Source: Spisula solida
Lineage: Eukaryota; Mollusca; Bivalvia; Venerida; Mactridae
Length of the DNA: 64,000 nt
NCBI GenBank assembly: GCA_947247005.1
Contig: OX365952.1
Span: forward strand, 50,634,722 to 50,698,721
Reading direction: 5' to 3'
Part shown: in pieces, positions 20,535 to 31,393 of the stretch
Layout of the letters: each line of letters starts with the position of its first letter
Position numbering within the stretch: the first letter of the stretch is position 1
Translations under genes and position numbers: made by a program
The notes under the pieces: model-generated
Database searches by the model: none
What the model was told of the DNA's origin: nothing
The model's input: only the letters and a program-made list of their open reading frames with translations

Positions 20535-20712
20535 AGTCCCCTACCAGTTTGAGGCCATTTTCAGACGTGCATAATCCCTTAATTGCCCCCTAAACACATA
20601 CCAAGTTTCATAAACCTAGCTTGGAAACTGTTTGAGTTATTTCAGGATCCAGATTGACGGACGGACGGCAAACCTATAGTCCCCTCCGGTCAAAAACCGG
20701 TAGGGGACTAAC
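20535..20712 (+). mobile_element. Small hairpin-tailed element F (AGTCCCCTACC)
   Basis: The 5' AGTCCCCTACC (20535-20545) is exactly complementary to the 3' GGTAGGGGACT (20699-20709). The tail has AGATTGACGGACGGACGGCA, then a strong stem AGTCCCCTCCGGT-CAAAA-ACCGGTAGGGGACT and AAC. A single body unit contains CCAAGTTTCATAAACCTAGC. Despite no overall similarity to elements A-E, the order of landmarks is the same. Confidence 0.7.
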
Positions 20713-20920
20713 AAACATAATGCACGCACGGAAAAAACAGAAGCAGACATTTGTTATATAAATGTATTCAATGTATTATGCAAGTTACCAACATTGCGAC
20801 ACATATAATTGTTAAACTTTAAAACCTATTCTTTTAAAGTATCATAAGGATACAGTAGTTATGGGATGCTCTCATAAGAACAAGATGGACATGATATAGC
20901 ATCCATATAAAATAGTATAA

Positions 20921-21365
20921 GCGGATTTAGCTCAGTGGTAACGCACTGGGCTGTCAATCCAGAGGTTGTGGGTTCAATCTCTGGCATCCGAACTTGACAT
21001 TTCTGAAATATTTATAATATTTCCCGCTTTATCTGGCCGTGTGGTCTGCAAAGTATCTGGAAGTACCAGGAAGCTGTGTATCGGTGCTATACATCGGGCA
21101 CATTAAAGAACCAGGATGTCTATTCAAAATAAGAGCTAGGCGCACTTCTGCAGCGCCGGACATGCCTGTATCTAATGTCTCTCTCTCCCTTCAGGGGCTT
21201 TCTCTCAGTCTGTCCCTCTGGTCAGATCATGCTGTATCTGCACCGGTAGAGGATGCACCTGCGCCCTTGTGGCTGCAACACTCCAATGTAAAGTGCCTTT
21301 GAACGTGTGTTTGCATGAAAAGGGCGCTATATAAATCTGGTATATTTATTTTTATTTTATTTATA
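20921..21365 (+). mobile_element. tRNA-Asp-headed SINE, full length
   Basis: The head (20921-20990) is tRNA-like: A box TTAGCTCAGTGGTAACGC, anticodon loop CTGTCAA with GTC (Asp), B box GGTTCAATC. Then follows a body shared with other copies (CGTGTGGTCTGCAAAGTATC, GAGCTAGGCGCACTTCTGCA, CAGGGGCTTTCTCTCAGTCT), and a tail AAAGGGCGCTATATAAATCT running into T/A-rich repeats. The tail resembles LINE L2/CR1-type 3' ends, suggesting mobilisation by such a LINE (inference). Other copies: 32582-32814, 51470-51665, 62477-62915. Confidence 0.82.
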
Positions 21366-21415
21366 TTATCACTCACCTGAACAACATTGTACATCAAACA
21401 AATCACCAGGGACTG

Positions 21416-24400
21416 ATAGTGGGGTGACAATCAGCTCAAAAGTGCCTTATTTAAGGAGTAGGTGACAACTCAAGTAGAACAAGCAATGTTATATACCAAA
21501 ATGTTCGCCTATGTCTGTACTATATGGAACTGCCGGCATAAATTGTCAACGCGTGGTGCGGACACGGAAATCCAAGATGGCGTCCAAGATGGCCGCCATA
21601 ATTTACACATACACTTAAAATTCTATGTTCTCATGCAATTTTTTTATTTATGTATGTAGTCACACATATTTGCTTTGATATTATTCATTTGATAATGTAC
21701 ATCAAATGGACATACAAGACTGACCACTTTGAGGTCAAGGTCGTGGTCATTTCAAGGTCAAATTAAGAAAAAAAGCTGAAAAAATGATGTTTCCTCACTT
21801 GTTTTCTTGTTTTAGCAGATGTTTTATATTCAAGTTGGTATTAAAAGTGATAAAAGTGTTGGTAAGCACATATTCTCTTATTATTAGTTCAATTTTCAGT
21901 TCAAAATATTGAAACTTTGTCAAAACTGACATTATTATGCATGTACATGTTGGCGGAGATGGCATTCTTAGATTGCTGCTTCCCTATTTAAAATTTTAGT
22001 ATTCAACTATTGACAGTATTATTTCTAATGGTATGATTAAATGTTTGTCTAAACATTATTAACTTTGTATTGTACTCCAAATGGACTTGAAAAATGACCA
22101 CTCAAGGTCAAGGTCAATGTCATTTCAAGGTCAAACTACAAAAAATACCTGAAAATTTTATATTCCGTCGCAAATTGTTAAATTATAAACGAATGCTGAA
22201 CATTGTATTTTTTTTTAGATGTGATAGCAGGTATTCTAAGTGTAAATTATTTCATTAGAAGTGATATAGTTTACTGCAAGTAGAAAATCTATTTAAATTT
22301 TGTGATGGAACATAAGCGATTCTACGTAATGTACAATATTGCAGCCGTGAATGGTTTTTCCTTGATCGTTGAATCTCTATATTTAACAGTATTATTGTTA
22401 ATGGTTTGACAACATTGTTACATATTAGACAGTTATTATATATAATAATGCACCTATCAATTTTTGGCCCCAGGGTGGGGGGTGTGGCGGGCATACAGTG
22501 GCCTTTAGACAGAAAACAATTCCCAAATCTGTGAGGGTTGGAACTCAATAGGACCTGGGATGGCTCAATCTGTGATTGTGAGCACACAATAGGGCTTGGG
22601 ATTGCTGAAATCTGTGATGGTGGGTACCCAATAGGGCTTGGGATGACTGGAATCTGTGATGTGGGTACATGATAGGGTTTGGGATGGCTGAAATCTGTGA
22701 TTGTGGGTACCCAATAGAGCTTGGGATGGCTGAAATCTGTGAGGGTGGGTACTCAATAGGGCCTGAGATGGCTTTATATATGATGGCGGGTACCCAATAG
22801 GGCATGGGATGGGTGAAACCTGTGAGGATGGATTTTCAATGGGCTTGGGATGGCTTAAATATGCGATGATGGGTACTCAATAGGGCTTGGGATGGCTGAG
22901 ATCTGTGATGGTGGGTACCCATTAGAGCTTGGGATGGCTGAAAACTGTAAGGGTGGGTACTCAATAGGGCATGTGATGGCTTAATCTGTGATGGTGGGTA
23001 CAAAATAGGGCTTAGGTTTGGTGAAATATGTGATGGTGGGTACAAAATAGGGCATGGGATGGCTGCAATCTGTGAGGATGGGTACTCAATGGGCTTGGGA
23101 TGGCTGAAATATCTGATGGTGGGTACACATAGGGCTTGGGATGGCCGAAATCTGTGATGATGGGTACCCAATAGAGCTTGGGATGCCTGAAATCTGTGAG
23201 GGTGGGTACTCAATAGGGCATTGGATGGCTGAAATCTGTGAGGGAGAGTACTCAATAGGGCCTTGAATGACTGTATTCAGAGGTGCTGGGTACTCAATAG
23301 GGCCTTGGATGACTGCTCAGAGGTTGTGGGTACTCAATAGGGACTGGGATTGCTGAAATATGTAATGGTGCATACTCAATAGGGCCTGTGATAGCTGGAA
23401 TTCATGAGGATGGGTACTCAATGGGGCCTTGGATGACTACTCAGAGGTGGTGGATACCTAATAGGCCTGGGATGACTGTACTCAGAGGTAGTGGGTACCA
23501 AATGGGGCCTGGGTTCGGCTGTTCTCTGTTGTGATGGGTATCCAATAGGGCCTGGGATGGCTGTGCTCAGAGGTTGTGGGTACCAAATGAGGCATGGGTT
23601 GGCTGTTTTCTGTGATATAGGGTATTTAATAGGGCCTGTGGTGGCTGTACTCAAGGTGGTGGGTACCAAATGGAACCTGTGATGGCTGTTGTCTGTGGTT
23701 GTGGGTTTCCAATAGGGCCTAGGACGGCTGTATTGAGTGGTGGCGAGTACTCCATAAGACCTGGTATGACTGTAATTGGTGGTGATGGGTTCCCAAATGG
23801 GCCTGGGATGGTTGAACTTTTGGAGGTAAGAACATAAATTGGCCTGGGATGGCTGTTCTATAGGCAGTGTTAAATACCAAAAAGGGCATTGAATGGCTGT
23901 CCTCAGTAGATGCGAGTATCTTCAGGCATAGTATGGCTATACACAGTGGTTGTGAGTAGGGCATAGGGCCCATTGGTGGCTGTAATTGGTGGTGGTAATT
24001 ACCACATGCGATCTAGTATGGCTGTATGGCCATATTTAGTGATGAAAAACCCAGTAGGGCCTAGGATGGCTGTATTGCACCTGGTATGGCTGTACTCGTT
24101 GGTCCAAGTACCCCTTAGAACATAGTATGGTAAGTACCACATAGGGTCAGGTGTGACTGTACTCAATGCTTATTGGTGGTGTTGATTGGGCCTTGGATAT
24201 CTGTACCCTTTGGTTGTGACTTGGGTGTAGCCATAGGACCTGGTATGGCTGTAATTCATTGGTTAAGAGCACCCCTTTTGGGCATGGAAAGTTATTTATT
24301 TTGGATGAGTACCCCTTTGGGCCTTATACTACTGTGATTTGTACTAATGAGTAACCCATAGGGCCTTTACAGCAGCTGTGCTCAGTGATTGTGAGTACCA

Positions 24401-25624
24401 TATTGAAACTGATATGGTGGTTATTAACCAATATGGCCTTGGTTGGCTCTACTCTGTGGTTGTAAGTACAAAATGTACCCCATTGGGCCTCAGGTATAGC
24501 TCGTGGCATTGAGAACTCGATAGGAATGGTTGTTATGGGCAGTTGTAAGAACATGACATGTACTCCATTGGTTACAATATGTACTTGTTGGTGGTTAGAA
24601 CCCATTCTGGCCTGGTATGTGATGGTGATGATTTGGTTTGACTGTACTTTGTATATACCGGTAGTACCCTTAGGACTTAGTATGACTTTAACACGTAGTA
24701 GTGAGTACCCATTATGGCACGGGATGGTTGTACTTGACAGTGTTATGTACCCCATATGGTCTGGGATGCCACATATAGGAGTTCAGTATAAATTATTATT
24801 TTTAATGAAAGAACTCTGATCACATCAATGATCTACAACAAAATATAATTTTCACCAAATTTCATAATAAGAAAAAATGCAATGAAAGATCAAATTTTCA
24901 GGTATTTTTGGTAGTTTGACCTTGAAATGACATTGACCTTGACCTTGATTGGTCATTTTTCAAGTCCATTTGGAGTACAATACAAAGTTAATAATGTTTA
25001 GACAAACATTTAATCATACCATTAGAAATAATACTGTCAATAGTTGAATACTAAAATTTTAAATAGGGAAGCAGCAATCTAAGAATGCCATCTCGGCCAA
25101 CATGTACATGCATAATAATGTCAGTTTTGACAAAGTTTCAATATTTTGAACTGAAAATTGAACTAATAATAAGAGAATATGTGCTTACCAACACTTTTAT
25201 CACTTTTAATATCAACTTGAATATAAAACATCTGCTAAAACAAGAAAACAAAAGAGGAAACATCATTTTTTCAGCTTTTTTTCTTAATTTGACCTTGAAA
25301 TGACCACGACCTTGACCTCAAAGTGGTCAGTCTTGTATGTCCATTTGATGTACATTATCAAATGAATAATATCCAAGCAAATATTTGTGACTACATACAT
25401 AAATAAAAAAATTGCATGAGAACATAGAATTTTAAGTGTATGTGTAAATTATGGTGGCCATCTTGGACGCCATCTTGGATTTCCGTGTCCGCACCACGCG
25501 TTGACAATTTATGCCGGCAGTTCCATATAGTACAGACATAGGCGAACATTTTGGTATATAACATTGCTTGTTCTACTTGAGTTGTCACCTCACCCCAAAA
25601 AATCACCAATTGTCACCCCACTAT
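21416..25624. mobile_element. 4.2-kb fold-back element: ~740-bp inverted arms around a minisatellite
   Basis: Left arm 21416-22165 and right arm ~24888-25624 are long, highly similar inverted repeats. Both outer ends read ATAGTGGGGTGACAAT going inward; both contain GTGCGGACACGGAAATCCAA, AAGATGGCGTCCAAGATGG and GGTCAAGGTCGTGGTCATTT. They diverge after an ACCTGAAAATTT block. The core carries a minisatellite at 22446-24790. No transposase, polymerase or integrase frame is present, so it is non-autonomous. Very long TIRs starting near AG recall Polinton/Maverick ends, but no 6-bp target duplication is visible, so that is only a possibility. A third, partial copy is at 59761-60620. Confidence 0.8.
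22446..24790. repeat. Degenerate ~58-bp minisatellite (about 40 units)
   Basis: Units follow the pattern GTGGGTACYCAATAGGGCYT, then GGGATGGCTG, then a variable stretch such as AAATCTGTGATGG. Order decays toward 24,000-24,800. The array begins at a truncated copy (22446-22530) of the Harbinger-like MITE seen complete at 55259-55553 (TAATGCACCTATCAA...). All ORFs in this interval (22545-24755) are translations of the repeat, for example a recurring HPKPYWVPTI-type peptide on the minus strand, and are not proposed as genes. Confidence 0.82.
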
Positions 25625-25879
25625 GAGGGCTAGACAAATTTTGACCACTTTTATGTAAGGGAAATTGATTAGGAGTTATATGGATATTTTTATTTATTTT
25701 ATTTATAGTGTATAAATTAGATGTCACACTTCTATGTTTATCATTAGTGTATATGAGCATACATGTCTTCACTACAAGTCTCATAAATGAATTGTTTGCA
25801 ACAATGAAACATTTATGCCTCTGTAATGCCATAAATCAATTCCCAAGAAAACAGTTTATAAAATCATATGAAGTGAATA
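25625..25879. other. Spacer, no feature seen
   Basis: AT-rich spacer between the fold-back element and the next MITE. Confidence 0.4.
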
Positions 25880-26530
25880 CAGTCAACTCTCGTTATCTCA
25901 AACTCGCTTATATCGAATTTTCCGTTATGTCGAAGTTTTTTTCAAGTCCCGATTTGTCTCCTTCTTTGTCTATATGAAATCTTGAGACCCATCTCGAAGT
26001 TTCGGCTCGAATTCGGCTCGAATTTTTCGTTATGTCGAATTATTTTTTGGTCCTGATTAACCAATTTGCACTTTAAATCTATTGTTCCATCTCGAAGTCG
26101 GGTCGAAGTCTGATCGTATTCGACTAGCGTCAAATGTTTTTCACACTTCGCCTGTCTGAAATATTTGATTTACCTGTAATTTTCGCGCCTTCCATTGTTG
26201 AACAAATATTTGTTTGCAAAAATTTGCGCAAACATGTCATAAAGCTTCGGGTTAGTACTAACATCAATAAACATGTCATCTCGAACAATTGTTTGTAAAA
26301 ATAATAATTAAAATAAAATGCTTTTTCTCGAGGAGAAATACATGTACATAAATATCACAACAAGCAATTCTCACGAATATGTCGTTCTTACGACCGTAAC
26401 AATATGGCGGCATAAAATGACAGAAACTGGAAAACTTGCAACTTCGATGCCGAAAATTCTATCTCGAATTTTCGTTATGTCAAAGTAATTTCCACGGTCC
26501 CGTGAAATTCGAGATAACGAGAGTTGACTG
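25880..26530. mobile_element. 651-bp pogo/Tigger-like MITE, TA target
   Basis: Ends CAGTCAACTCTCGTTATCTC on both sides (in inverted orientation), flanked by TA. The interior contains several related TCGTTATGTCGAA-type motifs, suggesting subterminal repeats that could bind transposase. The minus ORF 25942-26133 is a chance frame. CAGTCRACTCTCGTTATCTC-type termini are characteristic of pogo/Tigger elements. Confidence 0.8.
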
Positions 26531-26875
26531 TATAAGCAAACTAGTAAGTATTATTTATAAGACATAATTATATTGTGCATCCTTCATAAACGTATAGCCT
26601 GCCAATTAAACTTTGTACCAATTCAGTTCAGGCCAACTAATTACTGGACTGTGAGAAGTTGAGTGTTTGAATTCACAGTGAGTTACAAAACATTTTCAAT
26701 CTGGTGTTCCTTAATAAGTACAAAGACAATGGACCCTTTCATCTTTAATTAAAAAAACAACAATGTATGAAAATAATGGTGTAATTGTTTCACAGTTATT
26801 TGAAAATCAAAATACTGGTATAAAGTTTTATGAAGTTGTTTTACTTACTTTAAAACTTATTGTCTTAACTGTTAA

Positions 26876-27094
26876 GCCTAGGTCCCACTGAGCATTTTTT
26901 GCCTAGGAGATGTACTCCTGATGTACATTAAGGAGTTTTCAGGACACCAGGAACAGGTTCCTTGTAGTCTAGGGGAAGCATCAGGGAAGTCATGAGACAG
27001 TTTGTGATATAGGAAGGAATTGTGACGAATCGGGTGGTATCTGAAGATATCGTGAGAACATCGCCAATGAGGAATTCCTCAGTGGGACCTAGGC
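26876..27094. mobile_element. 219-bp MITE flanked by TTAA
   Basis: Perfect 17-bp TIRs GCCTAGGTCCCACTGAG, each directly flanked by TTAA (26872-26875 and 27095-27098). TTAA flanks suggest a piggyBac-type target duplication. Reading the duplication as TTA with AGCCTAGG ends would fit PIF/Harbinger instead. The interior is not coding. Confidence 0.72.
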
Positions 27095-27098
27095 TTAA

Positions 27099-28365
27099 AC
27101 AGGTCAGGATGAAAATAAGATAACATTAATTGGAAAGCTTTTAAGATTGAATAAATAACCTGAGTTTACATGTTCTAAAGATAATTGAAGAAACTCTTTA
27201 GTATTTTATCATTGGTTTTCATCAGTTTCCTACGGCGACCTGGTGATCGATACTGCTATGTCCAAAAATTCCAAATAATAATGTTTTACACTGCTAAAGT
27301 ATTAGTTCATGTAAGCCAAATCATTATAATTATAACTTATCAATACCATGTATGATCACGACAGACTGCACCCAATAATTCTGGCCACAATCAGCGATAT
27401 GTTAATGTTTGTAGATGACAGCTAATTGTCAGTTAGCCAGTCAGACAGATCTGACAGGTCAGTGTCAAATGACAGCATGAGTCTATATACTTAAACACAA
27501 TTAACACTATGTAGTATGACATTTTATCTCATTGTATCAGTTCACAAAACATCTACTCACAATAGGAAATTCAAAATTATTACTTAAGTGAACTACCAGA
27601 TAGATCTATTATCTGAACATGGATTCCACTAGCTTCTGAATCTGATGGGTCATTTTGATACTTTATTATATGACTAAATTTTACCATTTGATAGACAAAA
27701 TACCCATGATTTTATCAAAATTTATGAGAAAATGACCCCTCAAACCAAAATCTTGAGGGTCAAAATGTGGCTTTTTGGAAATTTCAAGACTACCTTTCAG
27801 AATTAACCAATTATTGAGTAATCACAGTAATCTGATATTTTAAAATATATGCCCAAAACACTATCCAGGCCCCATTACTGACAATCACCCGTATAGAAAA
27901 TAGAAATATTGAATTCAGTCTCTTTTATTATACACTTGTATGATACACATAGGGACAATAATTTGTCATACATTTTTGGAAGATTTGTTGGGTGAAGACC
28001 AGGTTCAAACAGAACCAATGTTATATCAATTATTCACACACTCTCAACCACTTGTGCCTTAAATTTCCCCGAAAGTTCTCCTCAACATCCAAGTATAATG
28101 TACAAATGAAGCACTATCTTAACCTTAAGCACTTGAGTTGTCATATATCATGAAAACTCGAGAAACTCGACACTTTTAAAATCAACGTCTTTCTCAGAAA
28201 TCATAGGATTACTGTACTCTAAAATCCTTCATTTTCATGAGTATTGAATTGCACAGATTAATGCCAAGTTTATGGGATCATATCAATTCATGGACTCACT
28301 GAACACCACTCACACAATCATAACAAAATGCATGCCTGTTTCGTTTAATTGTCACGTGATCTACT
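27099..28365. other. Intergenic with one dispersed repeat copy (27612-27787)
   Basis: Contains the second copy of the repeat at 2290-2480, recognisable by CCACTAGCTTCTGAATCTGA and CTTGAGGGTCAAAATGTGGC. Otherwise there is no gene or structured element. Confidence 0.5.
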
Positions 28366-28550
28366 GCCTCCTCGATAGCCTAGTGGTTGAGCATTTGCTT
28401 CGAGTGCTGGAGGTCTCGGGTTCGATCCCTGGCCGCATCATACCAAAGACGAAATAAAAATGGTACCAGAAATCATAAAAGGGAAACTCGCTTCTCTTCT
28501 CTCATACCCTCGTGGCGATGGATAACATCAGGAATGACGTGTCGAGAGTG
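28366..28550 (+). mobile_element. tRNA-headed SINE, family 2
   Basis: The head has A box GATAGCCTAGTGGTTGAGCA and B box GGTTCGATCCC, spaced as in a tRNA with a normal variable arm. The body continues ATCATACCAAAGACGAAATA, AAAGGGAAACTCGCTTCTCT and CCTCGTGGCGATGGATAAC. The body recurs without its head, in the opposite orientation, at 58497-58580. The ORF 28272-28457 is a chance frame through the head. Confidence 0.65.
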
Positions 28551-28784
28551 ATTAATATAAGTTGGAAAAACTTGTTTCACAATTCGAACATAAATTAATT
28601 AGTATAATCTAGGAGTGTGATCTACGGATACAAGGTTTATTTGTTACTCGGTTTGCAATATAATCATAGACAGTTTCTCAGCTGACTTTTCATACTGTAT
28701 TGTCATTGAACTACGTTTTCACAAGACAATTTGCAAAGAAATTTTACTTAATGTTTCTTTTTCATTTCTAACAGGGGAGTAGGT

Positions 28785-28862
28785 GGCCCGCTAGCTCAGC
28801 CAGTAGAGCAATCTCTCTGTAAGTGAATGGTCCAGGGTTCGAGCCCCAGTCTGGCTGCACAT
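28785..28862 (+). mobile_element. tRNA-derived short repeat (family 3, copy 1)
   Basis: A box CTAGCTCAGCCAGTAGAGCA, B box GGTTCGAGCCC, then a short tail to CTGTTACATTTAG near 28885. The cloverleaf ends (GCCCG / CTGGCTGC) pair poorly, so it is a tRNA-derived repeat rather than a gene. Copy 2 follows about 230 bp downstream. Confidence 0.55.
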
Positions 28863-29014
28863 TTTTCTCATCCTGTTACATTTAGAGCCCTATGTTAATA
28901 ACCCGCATTACAATATTGATAAATCAAAGAATTCGAGGATGATAACGTAATACTAATAGAACTAGCAGGGAGTACAGGATTTTTAAAATTACTAAAAGGG
29001 GAAAACTTGTGCGG

Positions 29015-29110
29015 GCGGCCAGCTAGCTCAGTCGGTAGAGCATTCGCCCGGTAAATGAAGAGTCCTGGATTTGAGCCTCGGTCCAGCAGAATATTTTTAT
29101 CTCTCTGTTA
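29015..29110 (+). mobile_element. tRNA-derived short repeat (family 3, copy 2)
   Basis: GGCCAGCTAGCTCAGTCGGTAGAGCA, then CGCCCGGTAAATGAAGAG, then a B box weakened to GGATTTGAGCC, and a tail ATATTTTTATCTCTCTGTTAC like that of copy 1 (ATTTTTCTCATCCTGTTAC). The shared tails show this is a mobile family. A further A-box-only piece on the minus strand is at 29187-29215. Confidence 0.5.
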
Positions 29111-29399
29111 CATAATTAAATGTAATTTATAAATTATAATGTAAATGTAGAAGAGTATTTCCCCAACCAGGGTTTAGGAATAACTATAGTCTGTAGCTCT
29201 ACCAACTGAGCTAGCAGGGTGCCTGTCTGTGCCATGAGTCAGTCTCCTAAATCACTTCACTCCTTATCCCTGTATTTTAACTATTTATCAGGTAGGACCC
29301 TATGGGATTCCTCACCCTCACAGAGCCCCAAGGCATCCCAGACCATTCACCGATGCCACCATTAAGTGACATAGATAACATGACCGAGATTACACTTTA

Positions 29400-29540
29400 C
29401 AGTAAAACTTCAACAATAAGACCATCGGTAGCACCATACATGTATATAAACTGCCAACTGGTCTCAATTATCAATACCCAGGTGGTCTTAATTTTGAGGT
29501 TGTTTTACCATTGAGTTGGTCTTTACGTGGAGTTTTACTG
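29400..29540. mobile_element. 141-bp pogo-like MITE, TA target
   Basis: Ends CAGTAAAACTTCAACAATAA and, reversed, CAGTAAAACTCCACGTAAAG, flanked by TA. Inner GGTCTTAATTTTGAGG and GGTCTCAATTATC blocks repeat. The ORF 29302-29514 is a chance frame. Confidence 0.72.
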
Positions 29541-30190
29541 TACAAACTAAATGTTCGTTTACGCACGCACATATGCAAAAACAATGGTTTAAACTGAATA
29601 CATAAATTGAAGAAAAACAGGGTCAGTGATTTACTGACAGTGAATGAGTGTCAGAATGACAGATGTAAACAAAACAAATTCAGACCTCAACATCAAGCCC
29701 AAAGATCAGAAAACGTCAAGAACAGAAAATAAAGTCCTTTAATAATAGGAAAACTGACATTAACACTGCGAGTAACAAAGGATAAAATACAAACAATATA
29801 AACCATTTCTGTTGAATATTCTTCCTTGTATAACTCTACTTCCTCTTGAAAAACAAATGGTGTTACTTTTACAAAGGGGAGTAACTGTTATCCAGATTGT
29901 GTGTATAACACGGAGTGTTTAGTTGACTAAAAAATACGGACCTTCAATAAAAATCTTATAAATAAATGCGTTGAGATAATTAATAATTAAATATAACGCG
30001 TTAAAACTCACGGACATACGTATATTGATAGACGAAGTACATAACTGAAATAGGATAAACTTTAAGTGAAAAGCTACCTGTAAAATATTATGTTGTAACA
30101 AGTCATGTGCATGTTATTGTTCACGATCTAATAATTGGATCACAGTTTATTCGTGAGGAAAAGTTATCATCACTGCAGTGATCGAATGTC
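29541..30190. other. Intergenic, no feature seen
   Basis: AT-rich sequence up to the truncated LINE. No gene or repeat recognised. Confidence 0.4.
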
Positions 30191-30194
30191 CCAA

Positions 30195-31393
30195 TACAAC
30201 TGGGAGAAGGGGACCGATCAAAGCCATCCAACTATCGACCAGTTAGCCTCACAGCTGTGGCATCCAAAATGCTTGAACACATCGTAGTATCGCAAATTAT
30301 GGACCACCTCGATAGCAACTCCATCTTACATGCCTATTCGGAAAACCAACATGGTTTCAGAGCTCACCGCTCCTGTAAGTCAAAACTACTTCTCACAACT
30401 GACGACATCACCAGGAGTATGAACCAAGGTCATCAGGTTGATATGGCCATTCTTGACTTTTCAAAGGCATTTGATAAAGTTTCACATCATCGTCTGTCAA
30501 AAAAGATGTCCTATTATGGAATAAGAGGAGACACCAATAGTTGGACAAACAACTTCCTTAGTGGTCGTTTACAACAGGTCATCGTAGATGGTGACTCTTC
30601 TGCGGCATCGGTAGTCACGTCTGGAGTACCACAGGGTACAGTTCTTGGACCTACATTATTTCTATTGTTCATTAATGATATTGCATCTGGAATAAACTCG
30701 ACAATAAGACTCTTTGCGGATGACTGCGTAGTCTACCGCCCAATAATAACAAATGAGGATCACAACATTCTACAAGATGATCTCAATAAACTGGTTATAA
30801 TAACTGGAGTCAGGGACACTTGGCAAATGGAGTTCAATGTCGATAAATGTGCTGTAATGAACATAACAACAAAAAAGTAGAAATCAGAATTTGAATACAA
30901 GATGAAAGATCAAACTGTCCAAGTGGTAAAACACCATCCATACCTCGGAGTCGAACTGACTGATAATATGAAGTACAACTTATACATCGACAGTATAACT
31001 AGTAAAGCTTCAAGTGTCCTGGGATTCATCAAACGTAACCTCAGACATTGCCCTAAAGTCGTCAAGGAAAGAGCATACCAATCACTTGTAAGGCCCAAAC
31101 TCGAATATAGTTCAACAATATGGAATCCTAAACAAGTAACACAGATCAAACAAATTAAGCAAATTCAGAGAAATGCTGCAAGATTCGTCTTGAATAAACC
31201 TTTCAACCACAACAAACATGATAGCGTTACATCAATGTTACAGAAATTACAATGGCCATCACTGGAACAGCGTCGCTCAACATCAGACGTAATTCGGACA
31301 CGCAACCTCCTCCTTGTAAGTCATGGTCATATGCTCTATAAACTGGATGGAGAACCCGGCTTCGGTTCTAAAAGACCACAGTCTACTGTATAG
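30195..31393 (+). pseudogene. 5'-truncated LINE reverse-transcriptase fragment
   Basis: The frame opens near 30205 within an SNYRPVSLTAVASKMLEHIV block (RT motif 1 region). It continues through AILDFSKAFDKVSHHRL (motif A), TSGVPQGTVLGPTLFLLFIN (motif B) and FADDCVVY (motif C with catalytic DD). A single in-frame TAG at 30878-30880 separates it from the thumb and C-terminal part (HHPYLGVELTDNMKY, VRPKLEYSSTIWNPK), which stays in the same frame to 31393. The endonuclease domain is missing. It belongs to the jockey/CR1 supergroup by motif pattern and is distinct in sequence from the LINE at 42828-46915. Non-functional. Confidence 0.85.

Noticed and set aside
20921..20990. A functional tRNA-Asp gene
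   Set aside because: The head is followed by the same non-tRNA body as three other copies, acceptor-stem pairing is imperfect, and no Pol III terminator follows directly. It is a SINE head.
22545..24755. Several minus- and plus-strand ORFs with recurring HPKPYWVPT-type peptides
   Set aside because: They are translations of the ~58-bp minisatellite. The peptide repeat follows the DNA period, frames change between units, and there are no splice sites or domains.
25942..26133. Possible transposase fragment in the pogo-like MITE
   Set aside because: 63 residues with no DDE or helix-turn-helix pattern; the repeated TCGAA motifs explain the composition.
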